A DNA stretch of 64,000 nucleotides from Mucilaginibacter sp. L196 (GCF_009765905.1 NZ_LMUO01000009.1:163941-227940), one strand, 5' to 3'. Counted from the first letter of the stretch, positions 48,705 to 58,017 are shown. Translations and numbers: made by a program. The notes: generated by a model not told the origin, from the sequence alone.

Positions 48705-51518
48705 TTAATGCGCCTCCAGCCAATTAGCGCCGGTGCCAATTTCAACCATTATAGGTACGGTTGTTTTTATGGCGGTCTTCATGTTGTGCAAAATGATTGG
48801 CTTAACAATTTCCACCTCATGATGCGGGACATCAAAAACCAACTCATCATGTACCTGCATGGTCATGCGGGCATCCAATTTTTGGGCGAGGAATTCTTTA
48901 TGGATATTGATCATCGCTATTTTGATCATATCTGCGGCTGAACCTTGTATTGGCGCGTTTATAGCATTTCGCTCCGCAAAACCACGCACCGTTGCATTGG
49001 CCGAATTAATATCACGCAGATACCTGCGTCTGCCCATCAGCGTACAAACATAACCGTTCTCCCGGGCGAAATTCATCGTATCGCTCATATAGGTTTTTAT
49101 GCCGGGGTATTGGGCAAAGTAATTATCGATGATCTCGGCAGCTTCCTTACGCGGTATGCCTAAATTTTGAGACAAGCCAAAAGCCGACTGCCCGTAGATA
49201 ATACCAAAATTAACCGCCTTGGCATTACGGCGCTGCGTACTGGTTACCTCATCTAACCCGATACCATAAACATTGGCTGCCGTAGCAGTGTGAATATCCA
49301 GGTTTTGCACAAAGGCTTCCATCATATTCGCATCCTTGCTTATTTCGGCGATGATGCGCAGTTCTATTTGCGAATAATCCGCAGATACAATAACATGTCC
49401 GCTATCGCGAGGGATAAAGGCCTTACGCACCTCGCGACCACGTTCTGTACGGATGGGTATGTTCTGCAAGTTTGGATTAGTTGAGCTTAAACGCCCGGTG
49501 GCTGCTACCGCCTGGTTGTAGGAGGTATGCACACGCCCGGTTTTAGCATTTACCAGCTGCGGCAATGCATCTACATAAGTCGATTTTAATTTTTGCAGTT
49601 GGCGATAATCTAAAATATCTCGTACAATATCGCTTTTCGCGGCAAGCCCTACTAAAACATCCTCGCCGGTTTGGTACTGACCGGTTTTGGTTTTTTTAGC
49701 TTTAGGATCGAGCATTAGTTTCTCAAACAGCACCTCGCCTAATTGTTTGGGCGATGCGATGTTGAAACGCACTCCAGCTTTTTCAAATACGATTTTCTCC
49801 AACTTAGCTACATCAGTTTCCAGTTCTTTCGAAAACTCTTTTAACGTATCATGATCTATTTTTACACCTTCATATTCTATATCAGCCAAAACATAAATCA
49901 GCGGATGCTCAATTTCATTGATCAGTTTTTCTGCCTCAGCTTCTTTAATCTTTGGCTCGAAAATATTTCTTAACTGCAGCGTGATGTCTGCATCCTCTGC
50001 AGCATATTCTTTTATCTTTTCGATTTCCACATCGCGCATATTGCCTTGGTTTTTACCCTTGGCGCCAATGAGTGAAGTGATTGAAACCGGTTTATACCCT
50101 AAATAATTTTCCGACAGGATGTCCATCCCATGGCGGGTATCCGGGTCAAGCACATAGTGAGCCATCATGGTATCAAACAGGTTGCCTCTTACTTCAATGC
50201 CATACCATTTCAGCATCAGAATATCAAATTTTAGATTTTGGCCTGTTTTGCCGATAGAAGCATCTTCAAGCAATCCCTTAAATTCATCTACTATCTTCTT
50301 TGTTTCTTCCTGCTCGGCAGGCACGGGCACATACCAGGCTTCATTAGCTTTTATTGCGAATGACAAGCCCACCAACTCGCAAAAATTAGCATCGGTACCA
50401 GTAGTTTCTGTATCGAAGCATATATCTTTTTGCTGTTTCAGCAGCTTGATCAATTCAGCGCGCTTTTCAAAAGTATCAGCCAAATGATATTCATGCGGAA
50501 CAGTATCTATATTTTTTGAAGGCGCAACCGAACTTTCAGGCTGACCGATGTCTGCAATGTCAACAGTCATCGTAGTACGTCCGGTAGCCACTTCATTGCC
50601 AAACAGGTCGGTTTGAATAGATACCGATTTCATTTCCGTAACGCTGAAATCATCTCCAAACACACGCCGGCCCAATGTCCTGAATTCCAGTTCAGCAAAA
50701 AGCGGCTCTAGCAGATCTTTGCTTGGGGCACACATTTCCAGTCCGGCCTCATCCAGTTCAACCGGAACATTAAGGTTGATGGTAGCCAGTCTTTTCGACA
50801 TTAAACCCTGCTCGGCGAAGGCCTCCACATTCTCGCGCATCTTGCCTTTCAGCTCATGGCTATGCGCGATAATCTCCTCAACCGATCCATATTGTTTGAT
50901 CAGCGTTTTGGCGGTTTTTTCCCCGATACCGGGGATACCGGGGATACCATCCACCGCATCGCCCCATAAACCTAAAATATCTATAACCTGGTCAACACGC
51001 TCAATTTCCCATTTGGCTAAAATCTCTTTCACACCCAGTATTTCCATCTCATTACCCATGCGGGCCGGTTTGTAGATGTGGATGTTAGGCGATACCAGCT
51101 GACCGAAATCCTTATCCGGCGTCATACAGTAAACCTGGTAGCCTTGCTGCTCTGCTTTTTTGGCAAGGGTGCCGATAATATCATCAGCCTCGTAACCATC
51201 AGACGTGATCAGCGGGATATTAAAACCAAGTACCAACTTAAAAATATAGGGTAATGCCTTAGATAAATCCTCCGGCATAGCCTCACGATGTGCCTTGTAC
51301 TTTTCGTATTCAATATGGCGATCGGTAGGTGCTTCGGTATCAAATACCACGGCCATGTGGGTTGGCTTTTCTTTTTTCAGCACATCCAGCAGGGTATTCG
51401 TAAAACCCATAACTGCCGATGTATTTAACCCACCCGAAGTAAACCTCGGGCTCTTACTCAACGCAAAATGAGCCCGGTATATCAGGGCCATGCCATCCAA
51501 AAGAAATAGTTTTTTCAT
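48705..51518 (-). CDS. polA: DNA polymerase I
   Basis: A 937-residue three-domain enzyme used in Okazaki-fragment maturation and repair. 5'-3' exonuclease/flap domain in about 1-290 (LLDGMALIYRAHFAL, DDIIGTLA, GDAVDGIPGIPGIGEKTA). 3'-5' exonuclease in about 350-540, with its acidic residues intact (CFDTETTGTDAN), so proofreading should be active. Polymerase domain at about 560-937 with SADYSQIELRIIAEIS (motif A), RRNAKAVNFGIIYGQSAFGLS (motif B) and MQVHDELVFDVP (motif C). Confidence 0.96.
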   Translation of the reverse strand: MKKLFLLDGMALIYRAHFALSKSPRFTSGGLNTSAVMGFTNTLLDVLKKEKPTHMAVVFDTEAPTDRHIEYEKYKAHREAMPEDLSKALPYIFKLVLGFNIPLITSDGYEADDIIGTLAKKAEQQGYQVYCMTPDKDFGQLVSPNIHIYKPARMGNEMEILGVKEILAKWEIERVDQVIDILGLWGDAVDGIPGIPGIGEKTAKTLIKQYGSVEEIIAHSHELKGKMRENVEAFAEQGLMSKRLATINLNVPVELDEAGLEMCAPSKDLLEPLFAELEFRTLGRRVFGDDFSVTEMKSVSIQTDLFGNEVATGRTTMTVDIADIGQPESSVAPSKNIDTVPHEYHLADTFEKRAELIKLLKQQKDICFDTETTGTDANFCELVGLSFAIKANEAWYVPVPAEQEETKKIVDEFKGLLEDASIGKTGQNLKFDILMLKWYGIEVRGNLFDTMMAHYVLDPDTRHGMDILSENYLGYKPVSITSLIGAKGKNQGNMRDVEIEKIKEYAAEDADITLQLRNIFEPKIKEAEAEKLINEIEHPLIYVLADIEYEGVKIDHDTLKEFSKELETDVAKLEKIVFEKAGVRFNIASPKQLGEVLFEKLMLDPKAKKTKTGQYQTGEDVLVGLAAKSDIVRDILDYRQLQKLKSTYVDALPQLVNAKTGRVHTSYNQAVAATGRLSSTNPNLQNIPIRTERGREVRKAFIPRDSGHVIVSADYSQIELRIIAEISKDANMMEAFVQNLDIHTATAANVYGIGLDEVTSTQRRNAKAVNFGIIYGQSAFGLSQNLGIPRKEAAEIIDNYFAQYPGIKTYMSDTMNFARENGYVCTLMGRRRYLRDINSANATVRGFAERNAINAPIQGSAADMIKIAMINIHKEFLAQKLDARMTMQVHDELVFDVPHHEVEIVKPIILHNMKTAIKTTVPIMVEIGTGANWLEAH

Positions 51519-51561
51519 TGTTTATAAAAGTAGGCAAATTTACTAAAACCTATCGGCCAAA

Positions 51562-52113
51562 TCATTTAAATGAGCACTCCGGAATGTGATCATTCACCAT
51601 ACCAACAGCTTGCATAAAAGCATAACAAATTACGGTGCCAAAAAATTTGAAGCCACGCTTTTTCATATCCTTACTAATCGCATCGGATATTTCGGTATTT
51701 ACAGGTGTTGCACCCGATGTATTGTTAATCGGTTTGCCCTCTGGCATAAAGCTGTACAGGTATTTATCAAACGAACCAAACTCCTTTTGCACCTCCATAA
51801 AAAGCTTAGCGCTGCCGATAGCCGCGCCAATTTTTAAGCGATTGCGGATAATGCCCGCATCATTTAATAACCGGTGCACATCCTCGTCATTAAAATCCGC
51901 TATTTTTTTATAATCGAACTCTGCAAAGGCCTTCCGATAATTTTCGCGGCGGCGCAGTATGGTTATCCAGCTTAAACCAGCTTGTGCTGCTTCGAGAATC
52001 AAAAACTCAAATAAAATTTTATCATCGTGAACCGGTTTTCCCCATTCTTCATCGTGGTATTTGATGTAGAGTTCATCTGTTCCGGGCCAGCGGCAGCGTT
52101 TTATTTCACTCAT
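51562..52113 (-). CDS. tag: DNA-3-methyladenine glycosylase I
   Basis: A 183-residue monofunctional glycosylase removing 3-methyladenine from DNA. The zinc-binding residues are present at C7, H20, H176 and C180, and RCRWPGTDELYIKYHDEEWG, FLILEAAQAGLSWITILRRRENYRKAF and FKFFGTVICYAFMQAVG are the standard blocks. It follows the aspartyl-protease-like gene by 2 bases on the same strand, so they may be co-transcribed with polA further along. Confidence 0.95.
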   Translation of the reverse strand: MSEIKRCRWPGTDELYIKYHDEEWGKPVHDDKILFEFLILEAAQAGLSWITILRRRENYRKAFAEFDYKKIADFNDEDVHRLLNDAGIIRNRLKIGAAIGSAKLFMEVQKEFGSFDKYLYSFMPEGKPINNTSGATPVNTEISDAISKDMKKRGFKFFGTVICYAFMQAVGMVNDHIPECSFK

Positions 52114-52115
52114 TG

Positions 52116-53123
52116 TTATTTAGATTTAGTAGTTACTTTATATTTATAAACGCCAAATTTTAACTGTTTAAAATCAATGGCAACCACGTTATTCAAGAAA
52201 AAAGCATTACCTGTTAAACCTACGATCTTCTCCTGTTTATAAAAATCATCCCAATCGTTTCCCGGCATCATGTAAACATAATTATTGGGCAGGACTGTAT
52301 TGCCCAGTTTTACAGGCTTATTAATTTGCTTTCCATAAACCATTTTAATTTGCCCCCAGGAGCTAATCCCCAAAGAATCAACCTGCGTATTCCCGGTAAA
52401 TGTGTTATAATGCTGCTGATCAGTCATTATTGCAAAAATGCTTGAACCGGTATCAAACATCATCCAGTAGGGTGTTCCACCAATATTAAATGGAATTTTT
52501 AATGTGCCCATATCGAGCCGCGCATCTACAAAATCAAAATCATTTTTAGTCTTTTCATTTAACGAATCCAATATTAAAAAACGCTGATGGGGGTAATCAA
52601 TGATCAGCACTTTATCTTTAAAAAATGGTGCGCCAAGTGTGCCTATTCTTATTGGTTTGCCTTTTTTTATAGAATCGACTGTTAGCGTATCGCCAAAGCC
52701 TTTAAAGTAGGCCATATCATCAAAAATATATTTTACACTCCCTAAACACGCATCGAGATTCCTGAATCCTCCATTCTTAGTGTTCTGTATAAAAAAGCGT
52801 TTAGTAGTGGTGTCCAGTTTTGCTTTTAACACACTGTTCTCGTTCAAAAAATAGTCGATACTATTGCCATACAACATCGAACTGGTTGCGCCAAGATCGA
52901 ATTGCAGCGTAAAATCAGCATCAATACCATCTATTTTAAACGGAACAATCATGGCCGCTTTATCAAATGTCCTGTTGCCAAGTTTCATGCTTTCCCACGA
53001 GAAAGGTATCCAGCCTTTACCGGAAAAAATATTTTTGGATTGCGCTTTAGTAAATATTGGCATCAATAGCGCCAATAAAAAAGCAACCACTACAATGTGC
53101 TGTTTAGGTTTTAGTGTTTTCAT
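52116..53123 (-). CDS. Exported two-lobed aspartyl-protease-like protein
   Basis: A 335-residue protein with a signal peptide (leader ends IFTKAQ). Two retropepsin-like motifs appear: QFDLGATSS with D76 (D-L-G rather than D-T-G) and MMFDTGSSIF with D224 (canonical D-T-G-S-S). Each is followed by hydrophobic strands, so the chain may fold as two pepsin-like lobes with an active-site pair. The first copy's Leu in place of Thr makes activity uncertain. Location is periplasmic or surface. Confidence 0.7.
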   Translation of the reverse strand: MKTLKPKQHIVVVAFLLALLMPIFTKAQSKNIFSGKGWIPFSWESMKLGNRTFDKAAMIVPFKIDGIDADFTLQFDLGATSSMLYGNSIDYFLNENSVLKAKLDTTTKRFFIQNTKNGGFRNLDACLGSVKYIFDDMAYFKGFGDTLTVDSIKKGKPIRIGTLGAPFFKDKVLIIDYPHQRFLILDSLNEKTKNDFDFVDARLDMGTLKIPFNIGGTPYWMMFDTGSSIFAIMTDQQHYNTFTGNTQVDSLGISSWGQIKMVYGKQINKPVKLGNTVLPNNYVYMMPGNDWDDFYKQEKIVGLTGNAFFLNNVVAIDFKQLKFGVYKYKVTTKSK

Positions 53124-53141
53124 GTATATTTAATATGGTTG

Positions 53142-53486
53142 TTAAGCCTCATTCAATTCATCCCAATACTCAACCGCCCTGCGATAGTGCGGGATGACTA
53201 TCGATCCACCTACTAAATTAGCGATCATGAACACCTCGTTCATTTCATCGCTGTTTACACCTGCTTCATGGCATTTACCTAAATGATATTTGATGCAATC
53301 ATCACAACGCAAAACCATCGAGGCTACCAGTCCCAGCATTTCCTTGGTTTTTACATCAAGCGAACCTTGGGCATAGGTGGTAGTATCTAAAGCGAAAAAC
53401 CGTTTAATATTAGTATTGGCCGTTTCCATTATCCTGTCGTTCATTTTAGTACGATAGGATTCAAAATCATTTATAAGTTTTCCCAT
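53142..53486 (-). CDS. Carboxymuconolactone decarboxylase/AhpD-like protein
   Basis: A 114-residue helical protein. C61-DD-C64 with H68 (LRCDDCIKYHLGKCHEAG) is the AhpD-type redox/proton-relay site. Such proteins reduce peroxiredoxins or act in small-molecule detoxification. It reads as a single gene, divergent from the VOC gene at 53585. Confidence 0.88.
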   Translation of the reverse strand: MGKLINDFESYRTKMNDRIMETANTNIKRFFALDTTTYAQGSLDVKTKEMLGLVASMVLRCDDCIKYHLGKCHEAGVNSDEMNEVFMIANLVGGSIVIPHYRRAVEYWDELNEA

Positions 53487-53584
53487 GGCGATATATTTTA
53501 TGGATTTCTTTTCAGAGTTTTAAAAGTATAAATCTTTATGCTGATAAGTACTCTATTTGATAAATTTACCTATAATTTGATGCT

Positions 53585-53950
53585 ATGATAACATTTAAAC
53601 GTATCGATCATGTCCACATAGCCGTTGCACCTGAACGACTGGAGGAAGCTAAGATTTTTTATACTGAAGTAATAGGCCTTGAACTAATCGATCGCCCAAA
53701 TCATCTTTTTAAAACGCCCGGCTATTGGTTTAATATTGGCGATGCCCAGTTACATATTGGCGTAGAAACCCCATTACCTGTTTCGACAAGACACACCGCC
53801 TTTGAGGTTGGGGATGTAGACGCGGCCTTAAGCTATCTTGAAAATAAAGTAAAGATTTTGGAAGAACCTATAATACCGGGCAGGCGTCGTTTTGCTTTTT
53901 TAGATCCGTTCGGAAATAGGATAGAGCTGCTGCAAAAGATTGATTTATAA
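53585..53950 (+). CDS. VOC-family (glyoxalase-like) protein
   Basis: A 121-residue protein with the two beta-alpha-beta modules: RIDHVHIAVAPERLEEAKIFYTEVIGLELIDRP near the start and RRRFAFLDPFGNRIELLQK at the end. The His near residue 10 and the Glu near residue 115 are likely metal ligands. Substrate unknown; FYTEVIGLELIDRP resembles the bleomycin/fosfomycin-type group. Confidence 0.85.
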   Translation: MITFKRIDHVHIAVAPERLEEAKIFYTEVIGLELIDRPNHLFKTPGYWFNIGDAQLHIGVETPLPVSTRHTAFEVGDVDAALSYLENKVKILEEPIIPGRRRFAFLDPFGNRIELLQKIDL

Positions 53951-54006
53951 AACCTATCCGGTACGAATAGCGTATCTTATATTATACCTCTTTCAACGCA
54001 ATAATT

Positions 54007-54366
54007 ATGAAATTCATTTCCCCAAGGATACATGGCATTATCGATTTTTTGGTTGTGCTATTTCTTTTGGCTTCGCCGATGTCTTTTGGGTTGAGCGGCT
54101 TTGTGGCCGTATTTACATACGCACTCGCCATAGTGCATTTAACACTTACTTTATTAACTGACTTTAGTGCAGGTTTGCTTAAGGTAATTTCTTTGCCATT
54201 ACATGGCATAATAGAATTAGTAGTAGGTGTTGTATTAATTACATTGGGATTCACCCTTTTTAAAGATAGCGCAACAGGTAAGATATTTTATATCGCTTTT
54301 GGGTTTGCTGTTTTGATTACCTGGTTATTTTCTGATTATCATGGTAATAAATATATCCAGGATTAA
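54007..54366 (+). CDS. Small four-TM membrane protein
   Basis: A 119-residue protein with four hydrophobic segments and recurrent PRIHGIIDFL / PLHGIIELV motifs, one per half, suggesting an internal duplication like that of SPW-repeat proteins. Family not firmly assigned. The stop is one base from the stop of the convergent alkyltransferase-like gene. Confidence 0.68.
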   Translation: MKFISPRIHGIIDFLVVLFLLASPMSFGLSGFVAVFTYALAIVHLTLTLLTDFSAGLLKVISLPLHGIIELVVGVVLITLGFTLFKDSATGKIFYIAFGFAVLITWLFSDYHGNKYIQD

Positions 54367-54367
54367 C

Positions 54368-54700
54368 CTATAAAGCCAACTCAATCACGGGGTCCCAAAA
54401 TACATTTTTAAAATCCTGTACCTGGTCGTCAACAACTTTTACCCCTTCGCTTTCTAATAGTTCAGCCATCAAACTGCCACCGAAATGAAATTTTGCAGTA
54501 AGCAGACCCTGTCTGTTTACTACCCTATGTGCCGGAACCGGTGGCTGTTCTTTTCCGCAAGCCTGCATGGCATAACCAACCATCCGGGATGAACCTTTTG
54601 TGCCCAAATAACCCGCTATAGCACCATAGGAAGTTACGCGGCCCGGTGGTATCAGCCTTGCTACCTGGAAAACTTTATCAAAAAAGTTAATATCATCCAT
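54368..54700 (-). CDS. Alkyltransferase-like protein (MGMT family, Cys-less)
   Basis: A 110-residue MGMT-fold protein. The HTH (RVTSYGAIAGYLG) and Arg-finger region (SSRMVGYAM) are present, but the active-site motif PCHRV reads PAHRV, with Ala57 in place of the alkyl-acceptor Cys. Such ATL proteins bind O6-alkylguanine and hand the lesion to nucleotide excision repair instead of repairing it. Its start overlaps the end of trmB by 8 bases. Confidence 0.9.
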   Translation of the reverse strand: MDDINFFDKVFQVARLIPPGRVTSYGAIAGYLGTKGSSRMVGYAMQACGKEQPPVPAHRVVNRQGLLTAKFHFGGSLMAELLESEGVKVVDDQVQDFKNVFWDPVIELAL

Positions 54701-55352
54701 TATTTGTAAATGAAAATTTAAGGTAGTTAATATTCTTATTATCCTTTAAGTATTTTTTTTCATAATAGGTTTTGATGTTCAGCACATCATTAGCAAATGG
54801 CGAATGATACAGGTCTTCTGTTTTCGCGTGAAGGACCAGCTCCAGCTCGCCAATTTTTTCGGCAGTGTAGGCATGCAATACATCGTTATCCGTTTTAAGG
54901 TTAACATAGCCGCCATTTTTCAGGATATGTGTGTATTTATTGAGAAAGCGGGGAGATGTTAACCGCTTTTTTTCGCGACCAAGTTGTGGTTGCGGATCGG
55001 GAAAGGTGATCCATATTTCTTCTACTTCGCCGGGAGCGAAGTAATCCAGCAGGTTTTCTATCTGTATGCGTAAAAAACCAACATTATTCACGCCTTCTTC
55101 TAAAGCGGTTTTAGCGCCGCGCCATATGCGGTTACCTTTATAATCAATACCGATAAAGTTCTTATCCGGGAACATACGGGCCAGGCTTACACTATATTCG
55201 CCTTTACCGCAAGCCAACTCCAATACTACAGGATGATTGTTTTTGAAGAAATGACTTGCCCAGGTACCCTGATATGGTTTACCTGCATCTAACTGCAAAA
55301 CATTGCTGAATGTATCTATTTCGGCGAAACGCCTGATCTTATCTTTTCCCAC
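54693..55352 (-). CDS. trmB: tRNA (guanine-46-N7)-methyltransferase
   Basis: A 219-residue SAM-dependent enzyme that methylates G46 of tRNA. ELACGKGEYSVSLARMFPDKNFIGIDYKGNRIWRGA is the SAM-binding region, and WITFPDPQPQLGREKKRLTSPRFL is the tRNA-binding/catalytic motif of TrmB. Its end overlaps the ATL gene by 8 bases, so they are co-translated. Confidence 0.93.
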   Translation of the reverse strand: MGKDKIRRFAEIDTFSNVLQLDAGKPYQGTWASHFFKNNHPVVLELACGKGEYSVSLARMFPDKNFIGIDYKGNRIWRGAKTALEEGVNNVGFLRIQIENLLDYFAPGEVEEIWITFPDPQPQLGREKKRLTSPRFLNKYTHILKNGGYVNLKTDNDVLHAYTAEKIGELELVLHAKTEDLYHSPFANDVLNIKTYYEKKYLKDNKNINYLKFSFTNNG

Positions 55353-55422
55353 TTTTTAAAATTAAAGCGCAAAAATAACTTTTCCAGCTTTATTGGGGCG
55401 AAATTTATTTTATACCGTATTG

Positions 55423-55473
55423 GAAGCTGTTAAAAATGATAAAAAAATAGTTTATCTTTTTTCAAACAGCTTC
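55423..55473 (-). terminator. Hairpin terminator of the 55.5-56.5 kb operon
   Basis: GAAGCTGTT (55423) pairs with AACAGCTTC (ending 55473), extended inward by AAAAATGATAAA/TTTATCTTTTTT. Read on the minus strand it starts at the base after the stop of the 55474-55890 gene. Confidence 0.7.
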
Positions 55474-55890
55474 TTACATGCTGTAAGGGTATCTTTTTTC
55501 GATTTTATCTTTTTTAGTAAAATTGGTAATTAAAGCCTTTGCCTTATCCCAAATCCCACCTACAGATTCTTCGTTAACATACCCAGATGCTTTTTGAGAT
55601 ACCAACCCAACCAGTGCTTTCACTAAAAAGCCGGAATGCTTAAACAGTGTTTTATTTAAGGTTATCGGTATCAGGAAACGGGATATAATACTTACAAAAT
55701 CCTGATTAAAGATGTTCGATTTGTTTTCGCCGGTATGATTACTTTTCGGAAATGCCGAATACACAGTAGAAAAAATAGCCGACGGACTGCTAAAACGCTC
55801 CTGTATAGCTGCAAGCTGCACCCTTTCCTGCGCTCTTAGCCTTACTATCTCTTCTTTTAAATCCCAGCTGTTTTTTATAATCGGGTCCAT
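55474..55890 (-). CDS. Protein of unknown function in a membrane-protein operon
   Basis: A 138-residue protein I do not recognise. The N-terminal ~40 residues are helical and charged (EEIVRLRAQERVQLAAIQERF), and the middle (FVSIISRFLIPITLNKTLF) is a possible amphipathic or TM helix. Position next to a holin-X-like and a YtxH protein suggests an envelope or stress role. Confidence 0.65.
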   Translation of the reverse strand: MDPIIKNSWDLKEEIVRLRAQERVQLAAIQERFSSPSAIFSTVYSAFPKSNHTGENKSNIFNQDFVSIISRFLIPITLNKTLFKHSGFLVKALVGLVSQKASGYVNEESVGGIWDKAKALITNFTKKDKIEKRYPYSM

Positions 55891-55895
55891 CTTAC

Positions 55896-56237
55896 TTATT
55901 TAAATATTTTGTTTATAAACCCATTAACAATAGGCTTCTCCAGCCTCTTTTTATTAACTTTTACAATAAGCGCTATCAGTAAATAAATAAGCGCAACACA
56001 ACCAAAGCCTTCCCAGTCGGAGTTAAATACTGCAGCCAGAAAAAAAGCCAGCGTGAGACTAGCGAATATGAAAGCCAATACCATACACACCATTACGGCA
56101 GCATCAGCAATAATACTGGCTGCTATTGATGTTCCCCCTTCAATCGCCCTCAGTTTAGCAAGCTTAAACCGCAGTTCAGCATATTCCGTAAGCTGATCGA
56201 TAATAGGGGGAGGTGTTTCTTTATTATTGGCTTCCAT
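55896..56237 (-). CDS. Phage holin-X-like membrane protein
   Basis: A 113-residue protein with two TM helices (about 40-65 and 80-95) and a preceding helix (YAELRFKLAKLRAIEGG). The pattern fits the holin-X/DUF1469-like group often found next to YtxH proteins in chromosomes. There are no phage genes around, so it is a host envelope protein, not a lysis gene. Confidence 0.75.
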   Translation of the reverse strand: MEANNKETPPPIIDQLTEYAELRFKLAKLRAIEGGTSIAASIIADAAVMVCMVLAFIFASLTLAFFLAAVFNSDWEGFGCVALIYLLIALIVKVNKKRLEKPIVNGFINKIFK

Positions 56238-56282
56238 ATAATTTATTTACGATCGCGGCACTTATGTTCGCGATACTTTGGT

Positions 56283-56549
56283 TTATGCGTGCTCTAAATC
56301 GTCCTGGTATTCTGCCTCAGCACCGTTAATTTTAGTTTTGATGTTTTCAACAACCTTATCTTTTATACCAACCAGGTTATTAATTTCATTAGCGGCAGTT
56401 TCTTTTATAGAGTCACCAAGGTTTTTTAATGATTCTGAAAGCATATCGCGTGTTTCGCTACCCTTTTCCGGAGCAAACAACATTCCTAACGCTGCACCTG
56501 CTGCCAGCCCTGCCAGCAATGCAATTACTACTTTTGAGTTATCGTTCAT
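56283..56549 (-). CDS. YtxH-domain protein
   Basis: An 88-residue protein. ATG 56549 (MNDNSKVVIALLAGLAAGAALG) is preferred to an upstream start that would add 19 residues. One glycine-rich TM (about 8-28, ending MLFAPEKGSETR) is followed by a helical, charged tail (LSESLKNLGDSIKETAANEI). This is the YtxH general-stress type. First gene of the three-gene operon. Confidence 0.88.
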   Translation of the reverse strand: MNDNSKVVIALLAGLAAGAALGMLFAPEKGSETRDMLSESLKNLGDSIKETAANEINNLVGIKDKVVENIKTKINGAEAEYQDDLEHA

Positions 56550-56674
56550 ACTATTATAATTTTTAAGTTGACTAATTGTTTTATAAACGGCTAAAAATCT
56601 TGCCAAGTATTGTAATAAGACAAATTGTCTTTACAACTTTTCACCATTTATATCCAAAAATAAGCATTCTTGTT

Positions 56675-57718
56675 TTATGTTTCGGTATTGGTCCGTATTC
56701 GTTCCAACCTGTCTGCTGCCAATCTGTTGGTTTCATATATCTCAAGCAACAGCAAAAAATACGATAATAATACCGGGCCAAAAACCAGGCCTAGTATCCC
56801 AAATAGCGGCAAACCTATAAAAACCCCAATAACCGATATGATAGGGTGCGTATTGCCAATACGCTTATTTATAATAACCCTTAACACGTTATCAATATTG
56901 CCAATAAATAATAAACCGTAAGCTATTATTAGTACCCCTTTTATGGTATGGTCATTAGCTATAAATATGATACCTGCCGGTATACACAGGGTTGGCGCGC
57001 CAACTACCGGTAAAAACGACATGAAGGTGCCTATCACCGCCCAAAATATAGGGTCGGGGATTTGGAATGCATAAAAACCCAAACCCAACAATGATCCCTG
57101 GGTAATAGCTACAATTCCCTGGCCTAACACATTGGAGTAAGTTGAATTGCGCATTGCTTCTGCAAACTTTAGGGCATGCTGCTCGCGGAATGGTGCGTAC
57201 TTTAACAACCCTGCTTCAAACTCGTTGCGCTGGGTAAGCATAAAATAAAGCAGGAAATACAAAACCAGCAGGGTTAAAATTATACTTGCTGCGCTGCCCA
57301 GTATCGAAGGGAACAGATCGGTAGCCAAAGTGCCTAGTTTTTGAAGCGTATTTTCTGCAAAATGCTGCTGATTTAACTTTTGGGCGGCAAATGCATCAAT
57401 TTTAGTTAGCCACTCTTGTATAGGGAAGGTGTTATGATTGATAGATGCTATTTTATCTATCACCATAAAACTTAATGATAGGAAAGGGATAACAATTACA
57501 ATAAGCGAACTAAAAATAATAAGTAATGCTACCAGTGATTTATTCCAGCCTTTTTTTTCAACCAAAAATAAATACAATGGCCTGAATATGGTGAACAATA
57601 CAATTGCGCCGAGTATTGAACTGAATAATCCGCTCAGGGCATATAACAAAAAGCAACCCAGCAAAATTATGCTGACCAATATGATATTGTTCCGTTGCTT
57701 ATAATTAAAAATTGACAC
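56675..57718 (-). CDS. AI-2E/PerM-family transporter
   Basis: A 347-residue membrane protein with about eight TM segments, matching the AI-2E transporter (UPF0118/PerM) family by length and by the C-terminal blocks FWAVIGTFMSFLPVVGAPTLCIPA and NTHPIISVIGVFIGLPLFGILGLVFGPVLLSYFLLLLEIY. Members export small molecules or Na+/H+; the substrate here is unknown. Confidence 0.9.
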   Translation of the reverse strand: MSIFNYKQRNNIILVSIILLGCFLLYALSGLFSSILGAIVLFTIFRPLYLFLVEKKGWNKSLVALLIIFSSLIVIVIPFLSLSFMVIDKIASINHNTFPIQEWLTKIDAFAAQKLNQQHFAENTLQKLGTLATDLFPSILGSAASIILTLLVLYFLLYFMLTQRNEFEAGLLKYAPFREQHALKFAEAMRNSTYSNVLGQGIVAITQGSLLGLGFYAFQIPDPIFWAVIGTFMSFLPVVGAPTLCIPAGIIFIANDHTIKGVLIIAYGLLFIGNIDNVLRVIINKRIGNTHPIISVIGVFIGLPLFGILGLVFGPVLLSYFLLLLEIYETNRLAADRLERIRTNTET

Positions 57719-57751
57719 GTGATGATATTTAGACAGACTTATTCCATAAAC

Positions 57752-57783
57752 AAAAAAACACTAAAATGTTTTTAGCGTTTTTT
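57752..57783 (-). terminator. Candidate terminator after the phospho-acceptor-helix gene
   Basis: CACTAAAA and TTTTAGCG form an 8-bp stem with one mismatch, flanked by A7 and T6. It lies 18-49 bases after the stop (57801) of the 71-residue gene on the minus strand. Confidence 0.5.
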
Positions 57784-57800
57784 CACAATATTTATATAGG

Positions 57801-58016
57801 TTATATTTGGTTTTTATCTTTTAATAAGGTATTAATTACAACACAACTGGCAGCAATTGTATCCAGATAAAAAACGCCATCGGCTGAATCTAATGGAATT
57901 TCGTAGCGCAGCTGTTCAATAGCTAGCTGTATGGCTGAAAGCTGGTTCCTGATATCGTGCTTCAAATTTTCAGATTCGTTACGATCCTCAGTATTTTCTT
58001 TCAGTGGCTCTTCCAT
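57801..58016 (-). CDS. 71-residue histidine-kinase-like phospho-acceptor helix protein
   Basis: A short protein with a charged N-terminus and NLKHDIRNQLSAIQLAIEQLRYE, which looks like the H-box and first helix of a HisKA-type dimerisation domain (His20 followed by D-I-R-N-Q). There is no ATP-binding domain, sensor or TM. The ATG follows the TAA of the upstream sigma-54 regulator by 1 base (TAAAATGG), so the two are translationally coupled. It may be a phosphotransfer or decoy partner of that regulator. Small enough to be non-functional, but the motif match is specific. Confidence 0.7.
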   Translation of the reverse strand: MEEPLKENTEDRNESENLKHDIRNQLSAIQLAIEQLRYEIPLDSADGVFYLDTIAASCVVINTLLKDKNQI

Positions 58017-58017
58017 T

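Noticed and set aside
55896..56237. Holin-like gene as a prophage sign
   Set aside because: No phage structural, integrase or lysis genes lie around it; it belongs to a YtxH operon.
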